Notes under the pieces: generated by a model
Told to the model about the DNA's origin: nothing
The model's database searches: none
What the model saw: only the letters and a program-made list of their open reading frames with translations
Made by a program: the position numbers and the translations under genes
Shown: positions 8,648 through 18,314 of the stretch, in pieces
How the letters are laid out: each line of letters begins with the position of its first letter
How positions within the stretch are numbered: position 1 is the stretch's first letter
NCBI GenBank assembly: GCA_002480345.1
Contig: DLBY01000023.1
Location: 1,185 to 52,410, forward strand
DNA: 51,226 bases
Direction of reading: 5' to 3'
DNA from: Phycisphaerales bacterium UBA7812
Lineage (GTDB): Bacteria > Planctomycetota > Phycisphaerae > Phycisphaerales > UBA1924

Positions 8648-11600
8648 ATGTTCGGATTCGGACACCCATCCCGCGCGCGGACGGCGATCGCTGTCGCCGC
8701 GGGGCTGCTCGCGTTCGCGAGTCCAACGCTTGCACAGAACCAGCTGGGCGATTTTCGTCAGTGGCTCGGCGGCGCCTTCGGTGGCGTCGGCACCGACCCA
8801 TCCGACCCCGCGGGGTTCACAATTCTCGTCGATGACGACGGCGATCCGCTGACCCCGCCTGTCGCGTACAACCTCGACGCGCAGGCGCCCGAGCTCTCGG
8901 GCGCGACGAACTATGCACTCTCGCCCACCCGGCGCACGCTGTATGTCCTCGACGAGGACTTCGGCGGGACGGCGCCGAGCCGGGTCTGGTTCGTGGATCT
9001 CGACGGGCAGGGCGGCATCGACATCCGGCACGGTCCGTACGCGCTCAGCGGGCAGCTCGGGCCGGCGCGGGTGCAGGGCGGACCGTTCTATTACGAGAGC
9101 TTCGGGGGCCTGCGGACCGCGGCGCTGGTGCTGGGCAACACGAACCAGACCGAGCTGTGGCTCCAGCTGTTCGACCTGAACACCCCCGGGCTGAGCGGGC
9201 AGGCCCGCGTCGACCTCTCGAACGGATGGGAGCGCGGCTGGTTCTCTCCCGCGGGGGAGTACCTCGTTGTCAAGAACGGTCTGACCGACGCGGATACGCA
9301 GTTCGTCGATTACACGCTGATCAACGCGTGCGGGGCGGGCGGCGACTTCGGCATCGCTTCGGATATCCGCGTGTCGGGGAGTCTCGTGCCTCCCGACCCG
9401 GTGTTCACGGTGACCCGCGCGGGCGGGGGGACCATCGATGTCGTGGGGCAGATCCCGGGGCAACCCAACGCGATCTTCTCGGGCACCCTGGACGCGTGCG
9501 ACGGATCGGTGGGCCCCGAGCTCGGCGCGTGCTGCATCCAGCTGGGCAACGGGACGATCTGCGTGGACGGGATCTCGGAAGTCGAGTGCGGGACGGGCAC
9601 CTTCGGAGCGGGGCAGACCTGCGACGATCTTTGCCCCCAGCCGACGGTTGACATCATGGGCAGCGTGCAGCCGACCGTCCTCGCGGGCGAGCCGCTCACC
9701 TACGCGTTCAGCGTGGACAATCCCGGGAGTGTCGCGGTGGAGGATGTCGCGGTCTTTGCGACGGCGCCGCAGGGGACGACGATCCTCTCGGTCTCCGCGG
9801 GCGGCTTCGTCACCAACGATGTCAACGCGGACTGGGTCATCCCCACGCTCGCACCGGGCGCGTCGACTGTCGTCACGATGACGGTGCAGGCACCCTGCGA
9901 GCCGCGGCAGTTGTTGCTGGAATCCGCGGCGTACGGCGCCCGGCTCGGGTTCTCGTTCTTCTCGGGCTCGGACCTGTTCACGGATGTGCTCGCGCCCGCG
10001 GACGGCGATGTGACGATCTCGGTGCAGTCGGCTCCCCAGGGGAGCGTCCCCGCGATCCAGGGCGATCTGGCGCTGCACAGCGTGACGATCAGCAACAACG
10101 GGCCCGTCGCGGCGGCGGACATCACGATCGACTGCTTCAGCATGGGGAACGGGAGCGTGCTGGAGAGCGTGCTCGACGACGCGGGCGGGCAGGTCGTCCA
10201 AGGCGCGTGCGGCGCCGAGAGCCTCGCGTGGACCGGCACGATCCCCGCGGGCGCGACACGGACGCTGGTGTTCACCACGCGCCTGGAATGCGTCTCGCGG
10301 AGCTTCCCGGGAGGCCCGCTGGGCGTGCTGCTGAACCGGGGGGTGAGCCTGAGCGTGCGCGGCGGCGCCCCGTGCGACGCGGTGCTCGCGCAGGCAACCC
10401 CGACACGGATCGACGCGGTGCCCCCGATGCAGGCGGAACTGTCCTACGCGGAGTTGTCGCCCGGGACGCTTCGGTTCAACGAGGTGGACGGCGCGCCGTT
10501 CGTCGGCTCGGTCGTGGGACTGGGGCGGCTGGGCGAGCCGGCGGAGGTCGTGCTGACGATCCGCAACGAGGCGGGGCCCGACCTCCCCCAGGCGTCGTTT
10601 GTGTACGCGCTCAACGACTCGTGGGAAGCGGTGGGCGACCCGTTCATCGGCACGCCTCCGGCGGGCGTGACATTCGACCCTCCGACAGAGACGGTTCGGT
10701 ATGCCGGTCCGCTCGCGACGGGCGAGACGATCGAGGTGCGCATGAGCCTGGTGATGTCCTCGCCCGATCGCCCGGACGACGGGGTGACGCTGCAGAGCGC
10801 TCCGGGCTGCGATGTCCCCGGCTTCCCGACGCGGAGCGCGGATGTCTACGCGGTGCCCCCGCCCCCGAGCGGGCGGCATGTGCACGCGATCACGGGGTTC
10901 GAGCACTTCCGCCACGACGCCCCTTTGGGCGACGGGTTTGACGAACGCCTGCCCGATTTTGCGTTCGAGATCTTCGCGGGGATCGACGCGGGGGCGGACA
11001 ACAGCCTGTATGTCGCGGATGTGCTGTTCAGCTATGTGCTCAACCCCGACACGCTCTTCTTCGATGTGTTCGAGATGCCCGGCATCCCGCTCGACCCCGA
11101 CCCGCTCTCCGGGGGCGTGCTGCACGCGGCCGGGGACGGCCTGTCCCGCTACTTCGCGGACGGTTCGGTCGAGCAGGTCTATTCGGATCCGAGCGGGTTG
11201 TTCTCGATCATCAACGCCGCGGTCACGGATGATGGGGTGATCCACCTGCTTCTCCGGGATCAGTCGACCTCCGAAATCACCGTCGCATCGCTCGATCCGC
11301 GGGGCGCGGTGCTGCCGCTCGGGCCGAGCGCGCTGTTCGGGTCGCGGAGCGTGCCGGCGGTCACTTACCCCTGGGAGGGGGACTGGGGACCGCTTCTCTC
11401 GCGGACGGTGCAGGGGTTTGCCGACGACGGGACGGATCTGCTCATGGTCGTGCAGGCCTACTTCGCGGGCCCCAACCCGGGCGACGGGGGGATCGCGTAC
11501 ACGGCCCTCGTCCGGATCGATCCCGCGACGGGAGCCGTGACGGTCGCCGAGCCCGAACTGGCGTTCTACCGCGATCTGGACGGCCCCCCGCTTCCCGCGG

Positions 11601-11959
11601 ATTCGCAGCCGATCTTCCAGACCTTTATCAACGGGATCGCCGCCGTGTCTCGGTCGGACGGCCCGGTCTTCAGGCTGAACTTCGGGAACGGTTTCGCGGT
11701 GTACGACCCCGCGACACGCATCCCGAGGGCGTTCATCATCCGCGCGACGCAGTCGCCCTACGCCGCGATCACGCTCATCGAGCCCGGCTGCGGCCGCGCC
11801 GACCTGAACAACGACGGCGTGCTCGATGTCCTGGATATCAACGCGTTCATCGCGGCGTTCTCTGCCCGGAACCCGGTCGCGGACTTCGTCGGCGACGGGA
11901 TCTTCGACCTCAGCGACATCAACGCGTTTGTCAGTGTCTTCAGCGCGGGCTGCCCATGA
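8648..11959 (+). CDS. Large secreted DUF11-domain protein with GC-type dockerin-like C-terminus
   Basis: This 1103-residue protein has a strong ribosome site (AGGAG, 7 nt before the ATG). The signal peptide has the hydrophobic core AVAAGLLAFASPTLA and a probable cut before QNQ. Residues about 30-290 look like a beta-propeller or choice-of-anchor region. A Cys-rich module with GACC...CGTGTFGAGQTC...CP (about 293-333) follows. Two DUF11-like beta domains (about 332-416 and 453-545) come next, with YAFSVDNPGSVAVEDV and HSVTISNNGPVAAADI motifs. The C-terminus (1048-1103) has two dockerin-like repeats, DLNNDGVLDVLDINAF and FVGDGIFDLSDINAF, and ends in CP. That tail defines GC-type dockerin-anchored proteins of Phycisphaerae, thought to act in surface sorting. 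The specific function is unknown. Confidence 0.9.
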   Translation: MFGFGHPSRARTAIAVAAGLLAFASPTLAQNQLGDFRQWLGGAFGGVGTDPSDPAGFTILVDDDGDPLTPPVAYNLDAQAPELSGATNYALSPTRRTLYVLDEDFGGTAPSRVWFVDLDGQGGIDIRHGPYALSGQLGPARVQGGPFYYESFGGLRTAALVLGNTNQTELWLQLFDLNTPGLSGQARVDLSNGWERGWFSPAGEYLVVKNGLTDADTQFVDYTLINACGAGGDFGIASDIRVSGSLVPPDPVFTVTRAGGGTIDVVGQIPGQPNAIFSGTLDACDGSVGPELGACCIQLGNGTICVDGISEVECGTGTFGAGQTCDDLCPQPTVDIMGSVQPTVLAGEPLTYAFSVDNPGSVAVEDVAVFATAPQGTTILSVSAGGFVTNDVNADWVIPTLAPGASTVVTMTVQAPCEPRQLLLESAAYGARLGFSFFSGSDLFTDVLAPADGDVTISVQSAPQGSVPAIQGDLALHSVTISNNGPVAAADITIDCFSMGNGSVLESVLDDAGGQVVQGACGAESLAWTGTIPAGATRTLVFTTRLECVSRSFPGGPLGVLLNRGVSLSVRGGAPCDAVLAQATPTRIDAVPPMQAELSYAELSPGTLRFNEVDGAPFVGSVVGLGRLGEPAEVVLTIRNEAGPDLPQASFVYALNDSWEAVGDPFIGTPPAGVTFDPPTETVRYAGPLATGETIEVRMSLVMSSPDRPDDGVTLQSAPGCDVPGFPTRSADVYAVPPPPSGRHVHAITGFEHFRHDAPLGDGFDERLPDFAFEIFAGIDAGADNSLYVADVLFSYVLNPDTLFFDVFEMPGIPLDPDPLSGGVLHAAGDGLSRYFADGSVEQVYSDPSGLFSIINAAVTDDGVIHLLLRDQSTSEITVASLDPRGAVLPLGPSALFGSRSVPAVTYPWEGDWGPLLSRTVQGFADDGTDLLMVVQAYFAGPNPGDGGIAYTALVRIDPATGAVTVAEPELAFYRDLDGPPLPADSQPIFQTFINGIAAVSRSDGPVFRLNFGNGFAVYDPATRIPRAFIIRATQSPYAAITLIEPGCGRADLNNDGVLDVLDINAFIAAFSARNPVADFVGDGIFDLSDINAFVSVFSAGCP

Positions 11960-11980
11960 GCGAGGGCAGCGAATGAGCAG

Positions 11981-12009
11981 CGTCAGCGGGGAGGAACACC
12001 CCGCTGGCG
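11981..12009. terminator. Convergent hairpin terminator between secreted protein and RND pump genes
   Basis: The arms CGTCAGCGGGG and CCCCGCTGGCG form an 11-bp stem with one G-T pair and a 7-nt loop. On the plus strand it is followed by a short T-run (GGTTTAGG). It lies between stop codons of converging genes (11959 and 12012) and could serve both. Confidence 0.65.
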
Positions 12010-12011
12010 GT

Positions 12012-15000
12012 TTAGGGGTTCAGTGGGTCCGCGGGCGAAGCCTTCGGACGAAAGCCCGCACCGAGTCCTTCGATCACACGGAAGAGCATGGGTGTCGCGA
12101 ACACCCCGATGATGGTGGCAAGCACGAGGCCCGCGAACACCGCGGTGCCCAGGGCGACGCGCGCCCCGGCGCCGGCGCCGGTCGCGATCAGCAGCGGGAG
12201 CGTGCCCAGCACGAAACTGAACGCGGTCATGAGGATCGGGCGGAACCGGAGCACGGCCGCGTTCAGCGCCGCGCTCGACGGGGAGTCGCCCTCCATGCGC
12301 TTGGCGCGGGCGAACTCGACGATGAGGATCGCGTTCTTGCTCACCAGCGCGATCAGCAGGATCACGCCGATCTGGGTGTAGACATTGTTATCGAGACCCC
12401 GCGCGAGGACACCCGCGACGACGCCCAGCAGCCCGAGCGGGACGGCGAGCAGCACCGAGATCGGCAGGAGCCACGACTCGTATTGCGCGGCGAGGACAAG
12501 GAACACCAGCAGCAGGGCGAGCCCGAACACGGCCGCGGTCGATGTCGCGGCGGCGCGTTGCTGGAAGGCGAGGCCTGTCCACTCGAAGCCCGTCCCCGCG
12601 GGCAGCGTCGTCTGCGCGAGTTGCTCCATGAGCGCGAGCGCCTCACCCGAGGACACGCCGGGCGAGGGCTCGCCCTTGACCGACGCCGCGGGGTAGAGGT
12701 TGTAGCGTGAGATCATCGACGGGCCCGCCCTCTGCTCGACGGTCGCGATGGACCCCATCGGGATCGACTGCCCGTTCGTTGTGGGGACACGCAGCCTGAG
12801 GATGTCCTCGGGCTCCATGCGGTAGCGCCCCTCCGCCTGAATGAGGACCTGGAATGTGCCGCCGAAGGCGTTGAAATCGTTGACATACGAACCGCCGAGA
12901 TTGGTTTGAAGGGTGCGGTAGACCTCGTCGACCGGCAGTCCGATCTGTTTGACCTTGTCGCGGTCGACATCCACGAAGAGGCGTGGCGTGGTTGCGCGGA
13001 AGCTCGAGTTGATCCGCGCGAGGGCGGGCTGCGCGCGGGCGGTCGCCGCGATGTCATCAGCGACGGACTGGAGCGAGGCGGTGCCCAGTCCGCCGCGATC
13101 CTGGACGCGCATGTCGAAGCCGCCCGTGAGCCCGACACCCGGGATGGGCGGGGTCTCGAAGACAAAGGCGACGCCGTCGCGGGTCGTCGCGAGATCCGAT
13201 TGCAGCGTCGCGGCGATGCGTGCCTGGTGGAGCGCGTGGTCGTCGCGTTGATCCCACGGTTCGAGCGTGATGATGTAGGACGCGACATTCGGATTGGCGA
13301 CACCGTCGATCAGCGAGAACCCGCCGATCTGGATGAACGAGCGCACGCCTTCCGTCGCCCCGATGATCTGGTTGATCTCATCCGTCACGGCGCGGGTCCG
13401 GGCGCGCGACGCCGCATCGGGGAGTTGCACGCCCGCCATGAGGAGGCCCTTGTCCTCCTGGGGCGCGAAGCCCGTCGGGAGCCGGAGGAACCCCAGCATG
13501 CCGGCGGCGGCGATGAGCAGGAAGAGCACGAAGGTGATCGCGGCGCGACGGATCACGAGCCCGACGACCGCGCTGTAGCCGCGCGTGGCGACCGCGATCA
13601 GCGCGTCGATCGCTCGGAAGAGCGGGTTCTTCTTCCCGGAGCTCGGGCGCATGAGGACGCCGCATAGGGCGGGGCTGAGGGTCAGCGCATTGACCGAGCT
13701 GATCACGGTCGCCGCGGAGATGGTGAGCCCGAACTGGCGGTACATCACGCCCGTGATGCCCCCGAGGAACGAGGCGGGCACGAACACGGCGAGCAGCACC
13801 AGCGTGGTCGCGACGATCGGGCCGCTGACTTCTCGCATCGCCCGGATCGTTGCGTCCCTGGGCGTCGTGCCCGGGGTTTCGAGGTTCCGCGCGACATTCT
13901 CAACGACAACGATCGCGTCGTCGACGACGATGCCGATCGCGAGGACGAGCCCGAAGAGCGTCAGGGTGTTGAGCGTGAAGCCCAGCGCCGCCATCACCGC
14001 GAAGGTGCCGATCAGGGAGACGGGGATCGTGACCGCCGGGATGATCGTCGCTCGAAAATCCTGGAGAAAGAAGAGGACCGTCAGGATGACGAGCGCCGCC
14101 GCGACGAAGAGCGTGACCACGATCTCCCGGAGCGAGGCGCGCACGGCATCCGCGGCGTCGTAGGTGACCGCGACCTCGAGCCCGTCGGGAAGCGAGGGTC
14201 GTGCCGACTCGATCAGAGCGGCGAGGGCGTCCGAGATCTCGATGAGGTTCGCGCCGGGTTGCTGGAAGATCGCGAGCACCGCGGCCGGGCTGCCATCGAC
14301 GCGGGACTCCATCGCGTAATTCTGGGCCCCCAGTTCGATCCGGGCGACATCACGCAGCCGGAGGACGCGGCCGTCCTCGCCTGTCCGGATCACGAGTGCG
14401 CCGAACTCGTCCGCGGTGGCGAGCCTTCCGCGGGCGGAGACCGCGTACTCGAAGACCGCGCCGTCGGCATCCGGGAGCGCCCCGATCTTGCCCGCCGCGA
14501 CCTGGACATTCTGCTCGCGGACGGCAGCGATGATCTCGCTGGTGTTCAGCCCGCGCTCGGCGAGTTCTCCGGGGTCGAGCCAGATGCGCATCGCGTAGTC
14601 GGCGGCGCCGAAGACCTGGACGCCCCCCACGCCGGGGATGCGCTTGATCTGCTCGCTCACCTGGAGCGTCGCGTAGTTGCTGAGGAAGACATCGTCGTAC
14701 CGCTCGTCCGGCGAGGTCACGCTCACCATCTGCGCGAAATCGGGCATCTTCTTCTGGGTCTTGATGCCCTGCCTGCGGACATCCTCGGGCAGGCTCGGCT
14801 CCGCGGCAGCGACGCGGTTCTGGACCTGCACCGACGCGATATCGAGGTCGGTGCCGGTCTCGAATGTCACGGTGAGCTTGTAGGTCCCGTCGCCCGAGCA
14901 GGTGCTGCTCATGTAGAGCATGCCCTCGACACCGTTCACCTCTCGCTCGATCGCGACCGCGACGGTATCGGCGATGGTCTCCGCGTCCGCTCCCGGATAG

Positions 15001-15143
15001 ACGGCGTTCACCTCGATCGTCGGCGGCGCCAGGTCGGGATACTCCGCGACCGGCAGGATCGCCAGCGACACCAGGCCCGCGACGACGATGACGATCGACA
15101 CCACGGCCGCGAAGATCGGTCGCTCGATGAAGAATCTCGACAT
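12012..15143 (-). CDS. RND efflux pump inner-membrane transporter (HAE1/AcrB-like)
   Basis: The 1043-residue product has the normal length for the AcrB family. It opens with MSRFFIERPIFAAVVSIVIV (first membrane helix) and keeps the two large periplasmic loops and twelve helices. The proton-relay residues are present: the Asp pair in GIVVDDAIVVVENV (helix 4) and the Lys in LVSKNAILIVEFA (helix 10). It uses the proton gradient to export amphiphilic compounds through a tripartite channel with the adaptor encoded just upstream. The ATG at 15143 shares one base with the adaptor's TGA (TGATG), which indicates translational coupling; a GTG at 15146 is an alternative. No outer-membrane TolC-like gene is in the window. 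The substrate cannot be told from sequence. Confidence 0.95.
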   Translation of the reverse strand: MSRFFIERPIFAAVVSIVIVVAGLVSLAILPVAEYPDLAPPTIEVNAVYPGADAETIADTVAVAIEREVNGVEGMLYMSSTCSGDGTYKLTVTFETGTDLDIASVQVQNRVAAAEPSLPEDVRRQGIKTQKKMPDFAQMVSVTSPDERYDDVFLSNYATLQVSEQIKRIPGVGGVQVFGAADYAMRIWLDPGELAERGLNTSEIIAAVREQNVQVAAGKIGALPDADGAVFEYAVSARGRLATADEFGALVIRTGEDGRVLRLRDVARIELGAQNYAMESRVDGSPAAVLAIFQQPGANLIEISDALAALIESARPSLPDGLEVAVTYDAADAVRASLREIVVTLFVAAALVILTVLFFLQDFRATIIPAVTIPVSLIGTFAVMAALGFTLNTLTLFGLVLAIGIVVDDAIVVVENVARNLETPGTTPRDATIRAMREVSGPIVATTLVLLAVFVPASFLGGITGVMYRQFGLTISAATVISSVNALTLSPALCGVLMRPSSGKKNPLFRAIDALIAVATRGYSAVVGLVIRRAAITFVLFLLIAAAGMLGFLRLPTGFAPQEDKGLLMAGVQLPDAASRARTRAVTDEINQIIGATEGVRSFIQIGGFSLIDGVANPNVASYIITLEPWDQRDDHALHQARIAATLQSDLATTRDGVAFVFETPPIPGVGLTGGFDMRVQDRGGLGTASLQSVADDIAATARAQPALARINSSFRATTPRLFVDVDRDKVKQIGLPVDEVYRTLQTNLGGSYVNDFNAFGGTFQVLIQAEGRYRMEPEDILRLRVPTTNGQSIPMGSIATVEQRAGPSMISRYNLYPAASVKGEPSPGVSSGEALALMEQLAQTTLPAGTGFEWTGLAFQQRAAATSTAAVFGLALLLVFLVLAAQYESWLLPISVLLAVPLGLLGVVAGVLARGLDNNVYTQIGVILLIALVSKNAILIVEFARAKRMEGDSPSSAALNAAVLRFRPILMTAFSFVLGTLPLLIATGAGAGARVALGTAVFAGLVLATIIGVFATPMLFRVIEGLGAGFRPKASPADPLNP

Positions 15144-16345
15144 CACGGCGTCTCCGAGCCCGAGACCTCGATCGACTCATCCCTTGCCGTGACCGGTTGA
15201 CCGGGGCGGGCCCTGAGGATGCCGCTCACGATCACGCGGTCATCGGGCGAGAGACCCGACTCGATCACGCGGAGTTTGCCCTCGCGCGCCCCGAGTTCCA
15301 CCGGGCGCGCCTGCACGAGCCCGTCCTCCGCGACGACCAGGACATACCTGCCGATCTGCCCGCTCCCGATCGCCGCCTCGGGCACGAGGATCGCATCTTC
15401 GATCTGGCCCGCCACCAGCCTCGTGCGGACGAACAGACCGGGCTTGAGCGCCCCGCTGGGGTTGGGCACCGTCGCGCGCAGCCGGATCGTCCCGGTCTCG
15501 GGGTCGACCGCGGGGTCGACATAATCGACCACGCCGGCGTGCGGGAATCCCCGATCCGCCTCGGTCGCGATTTCGATCGGATAGGCGAGGCCCTCGGTCG
15601 CCCGCGGGGGCTGGCGGTCGTTCCCGGAGGCGGCTGTTTGGAGGTACAGCCGATCGGGAACGGTCATCCAGACGCGGACACTGGAGGTGTCGTAGATCCG
15701 CGTGAGCGATCGCGAGCCGATACCACCGACGAGGCTTCCCAGGTCAGGCGCTCCCGCTTCGATCTCACCCGCGAGCGGCGCTCGGATCTCTGTGTAATCG
15801 ACCGAGAGCTGCTTGATCGCGAGCTCACGCTTCGCGACCTCGAGGTCCGCCGCGGCGGTGTCCACCGAAGCCTGCGCCTCGAGCACCTCGATGTCGTTGG
15901 CGGCGCCCCGCTCCGCGGCGCGGCGGGTGCGGTCGAGCCGGACCCTTGCGACACCCAGTTCTGCCTCGGCGCGTTGCACGCGGGCCGAGGCAGCGTCGCG
16001 TTCGGCAACGAAGAGATCCGGGTCGATCCTGAACAGCAGCTCGCCCTCGTCAACCTTCGAACCGGGGGGCGCGAGCATCTCGATCAGCACCCCCTCGACG
16101 CGTGCTCGGACCTCAACCACCTGGGCGGCTTCCGTGCGCCCGGTGAACTCCGCGTACCGCGTCACCTCCCGAACGATCGGTTGCGCGACGCCGACCTCGG
16201 GCGGCGGCGGTGCGACCACCTCGCGTTCGTCGCACCCGCCCAGCAGACCCGCGGGAACGGCGACGAGCAGGGGCAACGCCAGCGGAAAAGCGAACGAGAA
16301 CACGCGCCGATTCCCCAGTACATCCCGGATCGTTCTAACAATCAT
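15143..16345 (-). CDS. RND efflux periplasmic adaptor lipoprotein (membrane fusion protein)
   Basis: This 400-residue protein is an HlyD/AcrA-type adaptor. An N-terminal hydrophobic segment ends in the lipobox LLGGC (Cys near residue 38), so it should be a lipid-anchored periplasmic protein. The lipoyl-like half with VEVRARVEGVLIEMLAPPGS, a coiled-coil hairpin rich in Ala/Glu/Arg (about 110-175), and the return strand DYTEIRAPLAGEIEAG are visible, followed by the beta-barrel and membrane-proximal domains. It links the pump encoded next to it to an outer-membrane channel. It is the first gene of the two-gene operon, and its promoter should lie in the long gap before the patatin gene. No dedicated repressor gene is adjacent. 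Confidence 0.93.
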   Translation of the reverse strand: MIVRTIRDVLGNRRVFSFAFPLALPLLVAVPAGLLGGCDEREVVAPPPPEVGVAQPIVREVTRYAEFTGRTEAAQVVEVRARVEGVLIEMLAPPGSKVDEGELLFRIDPDLFVAERDAASARVQRAEAELGVARVRLDRTRRAAERGAANDIEVLEAQASVDTAAADLEVAKRELAIKQLSVDYTEIRAPLAGEIEAGAPDLGSLVGGIGSRSLTRIYDTSSVRVWMTVPDRLYLQTAASGNDRQPPRATEGLAYPIEIATEADRGFPHAGVVDYVDPAVDPETGTIRLRATVPNPSGALKPGLFVRTRLVAGQIEDAILVPEAAIGSGQIGRYVLVVAEDGLVQARPVELGAREGKLRVIESGLSPDDRVIVSGILRARPGQPVTARDESIEVSGSETP

Positions 16346-17052
16346 GCCAACCCCGTTCGTTCAACGCGCATCGCTTGTTCTTCCGGCCGTGCAATCCGGA
16401 CTTTCTGAATTCGCATCAGATGGGTTTCCATCGGTCAGTCGATGCGTCAATCCGAGACGCCGTGGGTTGCGAGGCATACGCGCCGGCGCCTTCGTTCGGG
16501 TGAACAGACCGATCCAGACCCGGAACAAACGGTCTTCTCTCGTCGCCTTGGTGCTGCGGACGACCGCCGCCGCAGACGCTCGGGAAGAGACCGCTGATCC
16601 GCCCGATCTCGATCGTTGAGATGTTACGGCACGGTCCGAGTGCGTGCCCGAGCAAGAAACTGCTGCGAGGCGCTCCCGCGTCGCCCTCGAACCGCGGGAT
16701 TGGGCGAAGCAGTCTTCGGATCGCTTCGTGGAGTTCCGCAGAACCCCGCAGAGGGCCGAGCGCGTGCTCGATCGCGGTGACTGAGTCGCCGAGCAAAGTC
16801 CTTCGCAACCCCGCTTCCGGTGCCAGTTCCGACGCGCGTTCGTCCCCCGTTTCGAGTACCTTCCGAATGCTCCGCGCGCGGTGGACAAGGTGCCACCGCA
16901 ACCTTCCGCGACGGGGGGATCGAGAGCCCCTTCCCGCAGCGGAACCTCGGTGTGCAGTCCCCGGAGGCGCCGGGGGTGATCACCGCGACGCTCGAATCCA
17001 GTCCAGACAGACGCCCGGAAGGCCTTAGAAGTCCCGCATCCGACCCACCGCT
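16346..17052. other. 707-bp divergent gap without a convincing gene
   Basis: This gap separates the efflux operon (-) from the patatin gene (+). It must hold both promoters, but I see no clear -10/-35 pair. The longest minus frame (TTG 16901 to 16416, 161 codons) has weaker GC bias at third positions than neighbouring genes and no recognisable domain. It could be a decayed gene or chance. Confidence 0.5.
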
Positions 17053-18201
17053 ATGTCTCACGAACCACCGATCTACGCGCTCGCCTGTTCAGGAGGCGGT
17101 GCCCTCGGGGCGTACCAGCTCGGTGTGCTCAAGCACATCCACCGCGAGATCGCGCCGGCGAGCCACAGCCCGTTCCGCGTGTTCGTCGGGTCGTCCGCGG
17201 GGAGTCTGAACGCGGGGTTCCTCGCGTGCCGGAGCCACGACGCACGGGACGCGATTCTCGAACTCGAATCGCTCTGGCGCTCGTTCCATGTCCCCGCCTA
17301 CTACGGTAACCCGCTGCTGAAGGCCCTGCGTTCGCGCTGGTGGCGCGGCCTGCTGGGCCGCGGGCGGTCTGCCCAGTGGTCCCTGCTCCCGCAGACACAC
17401 CTGCGGGAGATCGTCGAGCGGGGCTTCTCGCGGAGCGGGCTCGATCTCGCGACCGGGCGAGGCACGACACTGGGTGTCGCGGTCGCGACCACCGAGTTCC
17501 AGACCGCGTCGCAGGTCTGGTTCACGGAAGGGGAAGCCGCGACGGAATCGGATAACGGCGTCGCAACCGTTGTCCGGGCCCGTCTCGAGGCCCGGCACCT
17601 CGTCGCGAGTTGCAGCGTGCCGCTCGTCTTCCCGCTCGTCAGGATCGGTGAGCGGTTCTATTCCGACGGGGATGTTGCCCATCACGATCCGCTCGGGGTC
17701 GCGATCGGCATGGGATCGAGGCGGATCCTCCACATCGGCATGCGCGCGCGCCGCCCGCGGGATATCCCCCCGCTCCCCAGCGATCATGTCCCCACAATCG
17801 GCGAGGTCATGCGGATGCTCCAGCACGGCATGCGGTACGACCAGGCCACGATGCAAGCGGGCTGGCTCGAGGTCCTGAATTATTTCCACGCCAGGCTCCC
17901 GGCCGAGTATCAGGCCTCGCTCCCCAACTCTCCGCCCAGTGGGTCTGTCGACCTCGATCGCTACCAACCGGTGGAGGTCGAGCTTTTCCGACCTTCCGAG
18001 CCATTGGATGCGCACGCCGACTCGCCGAAGGCAACGGGGCGAACGCCGGGCGGCCTGCGGTTCCACAAGGCGTACATCGCGAGGCTGATCGAACTCGGGG
18101 AGTCCGATGCCTCCGCTCGCCATGACGATCTCGTCCGGTTCTTCGACCCCTCCCGTGAACAGCGGGCCTCCCGTTTCGAGAAAGCCGCCCCGACACCATG
18201 A
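17053..18201 (+). CDS. Patatin-like phospholipase
   Basis: This 382-residue protein is a Ser-Asp dyad lipid acyl hydrolase. The oxyanion loop is SGGGALGAYQ (residues 13-22). The nucleophile elbow is GSSAG with Ser48. The catalytic Asp is in FYSDGDVAHHDP near residue 206; the usual DGG/DGA motif is DGD here, which still keeps the Asp. There is no signal peptide, so it is probably cytoplasmic or at the inner membrane. Substrates are likely phospholipids or other acyl esters. It is followed after 113 bp by a lipoprotein gene on the same strand. There is no strong Shine-Dalgarno before the ATG. Confidence 0.9.
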   Translation: MSHEPPIYALACSGGGALGAYQLGVLKHIHREIAPASHSPFRVFVGSSAGSLNAGFLACRSHDARDAILELESLWRSFHVPAYYGNPLLKALRSRWWRGLLGRGRSAQWSLLPQTHLREIVERGFSRSGLDLATGRGTTLGVAVATTEFQTASQVWFTEGEAATESDNGVATVVRARLEARHLVASCSVPLVFPLVRIGERFYSDGDVAHHDPLGVAIGMGSRRILHIGMRARRPRDIPPLPSDHVPTIGEVMRMLQHGMRYDQATMQAGWLEVLNYFHARLPAEYQASLPNSPPSGSVDLDRYQPVEVELFRPSEPLDAHADSPKATGRTPGGLRFHKAYIARLIELGESDASARHDDLVRFFDPSREQRASRFEKAAPTP

Positions 18202-18314
18202 CCCGCGCAACCACCCGAATCTCACGACCGAGCCCCCCCGCGGCGGAGCGGGCCGCACGCCCGACCACTGGACCCTCTCGTTCCGCAGACCATCAGCCCA
18301 AGCAGGAGACCGCC

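Noticed and set aside
8432..11245. Minus-strand open frame opposite the large secreted protein
   Set aside because: Complement of a gene with signal peptide, DUF11 and dockerin-like tail; the composition is typical of GC-rich antisense frames.
16416..16901. 161-codon minus frame in the efflux/patatin gap
   Set aside because: No recognisable domain, no good ribosome site, and weaker third-position GC than true genes; kept only as a gap note.
18198..18314. Upstream ATG overlapping the patatin stop as the lipoprotein start
   Set aside because: It would put about 39 charged residues before the signal peptide, while ATG 18315 has a perfect AGGAG and places the signal peptide at the N-terminus.
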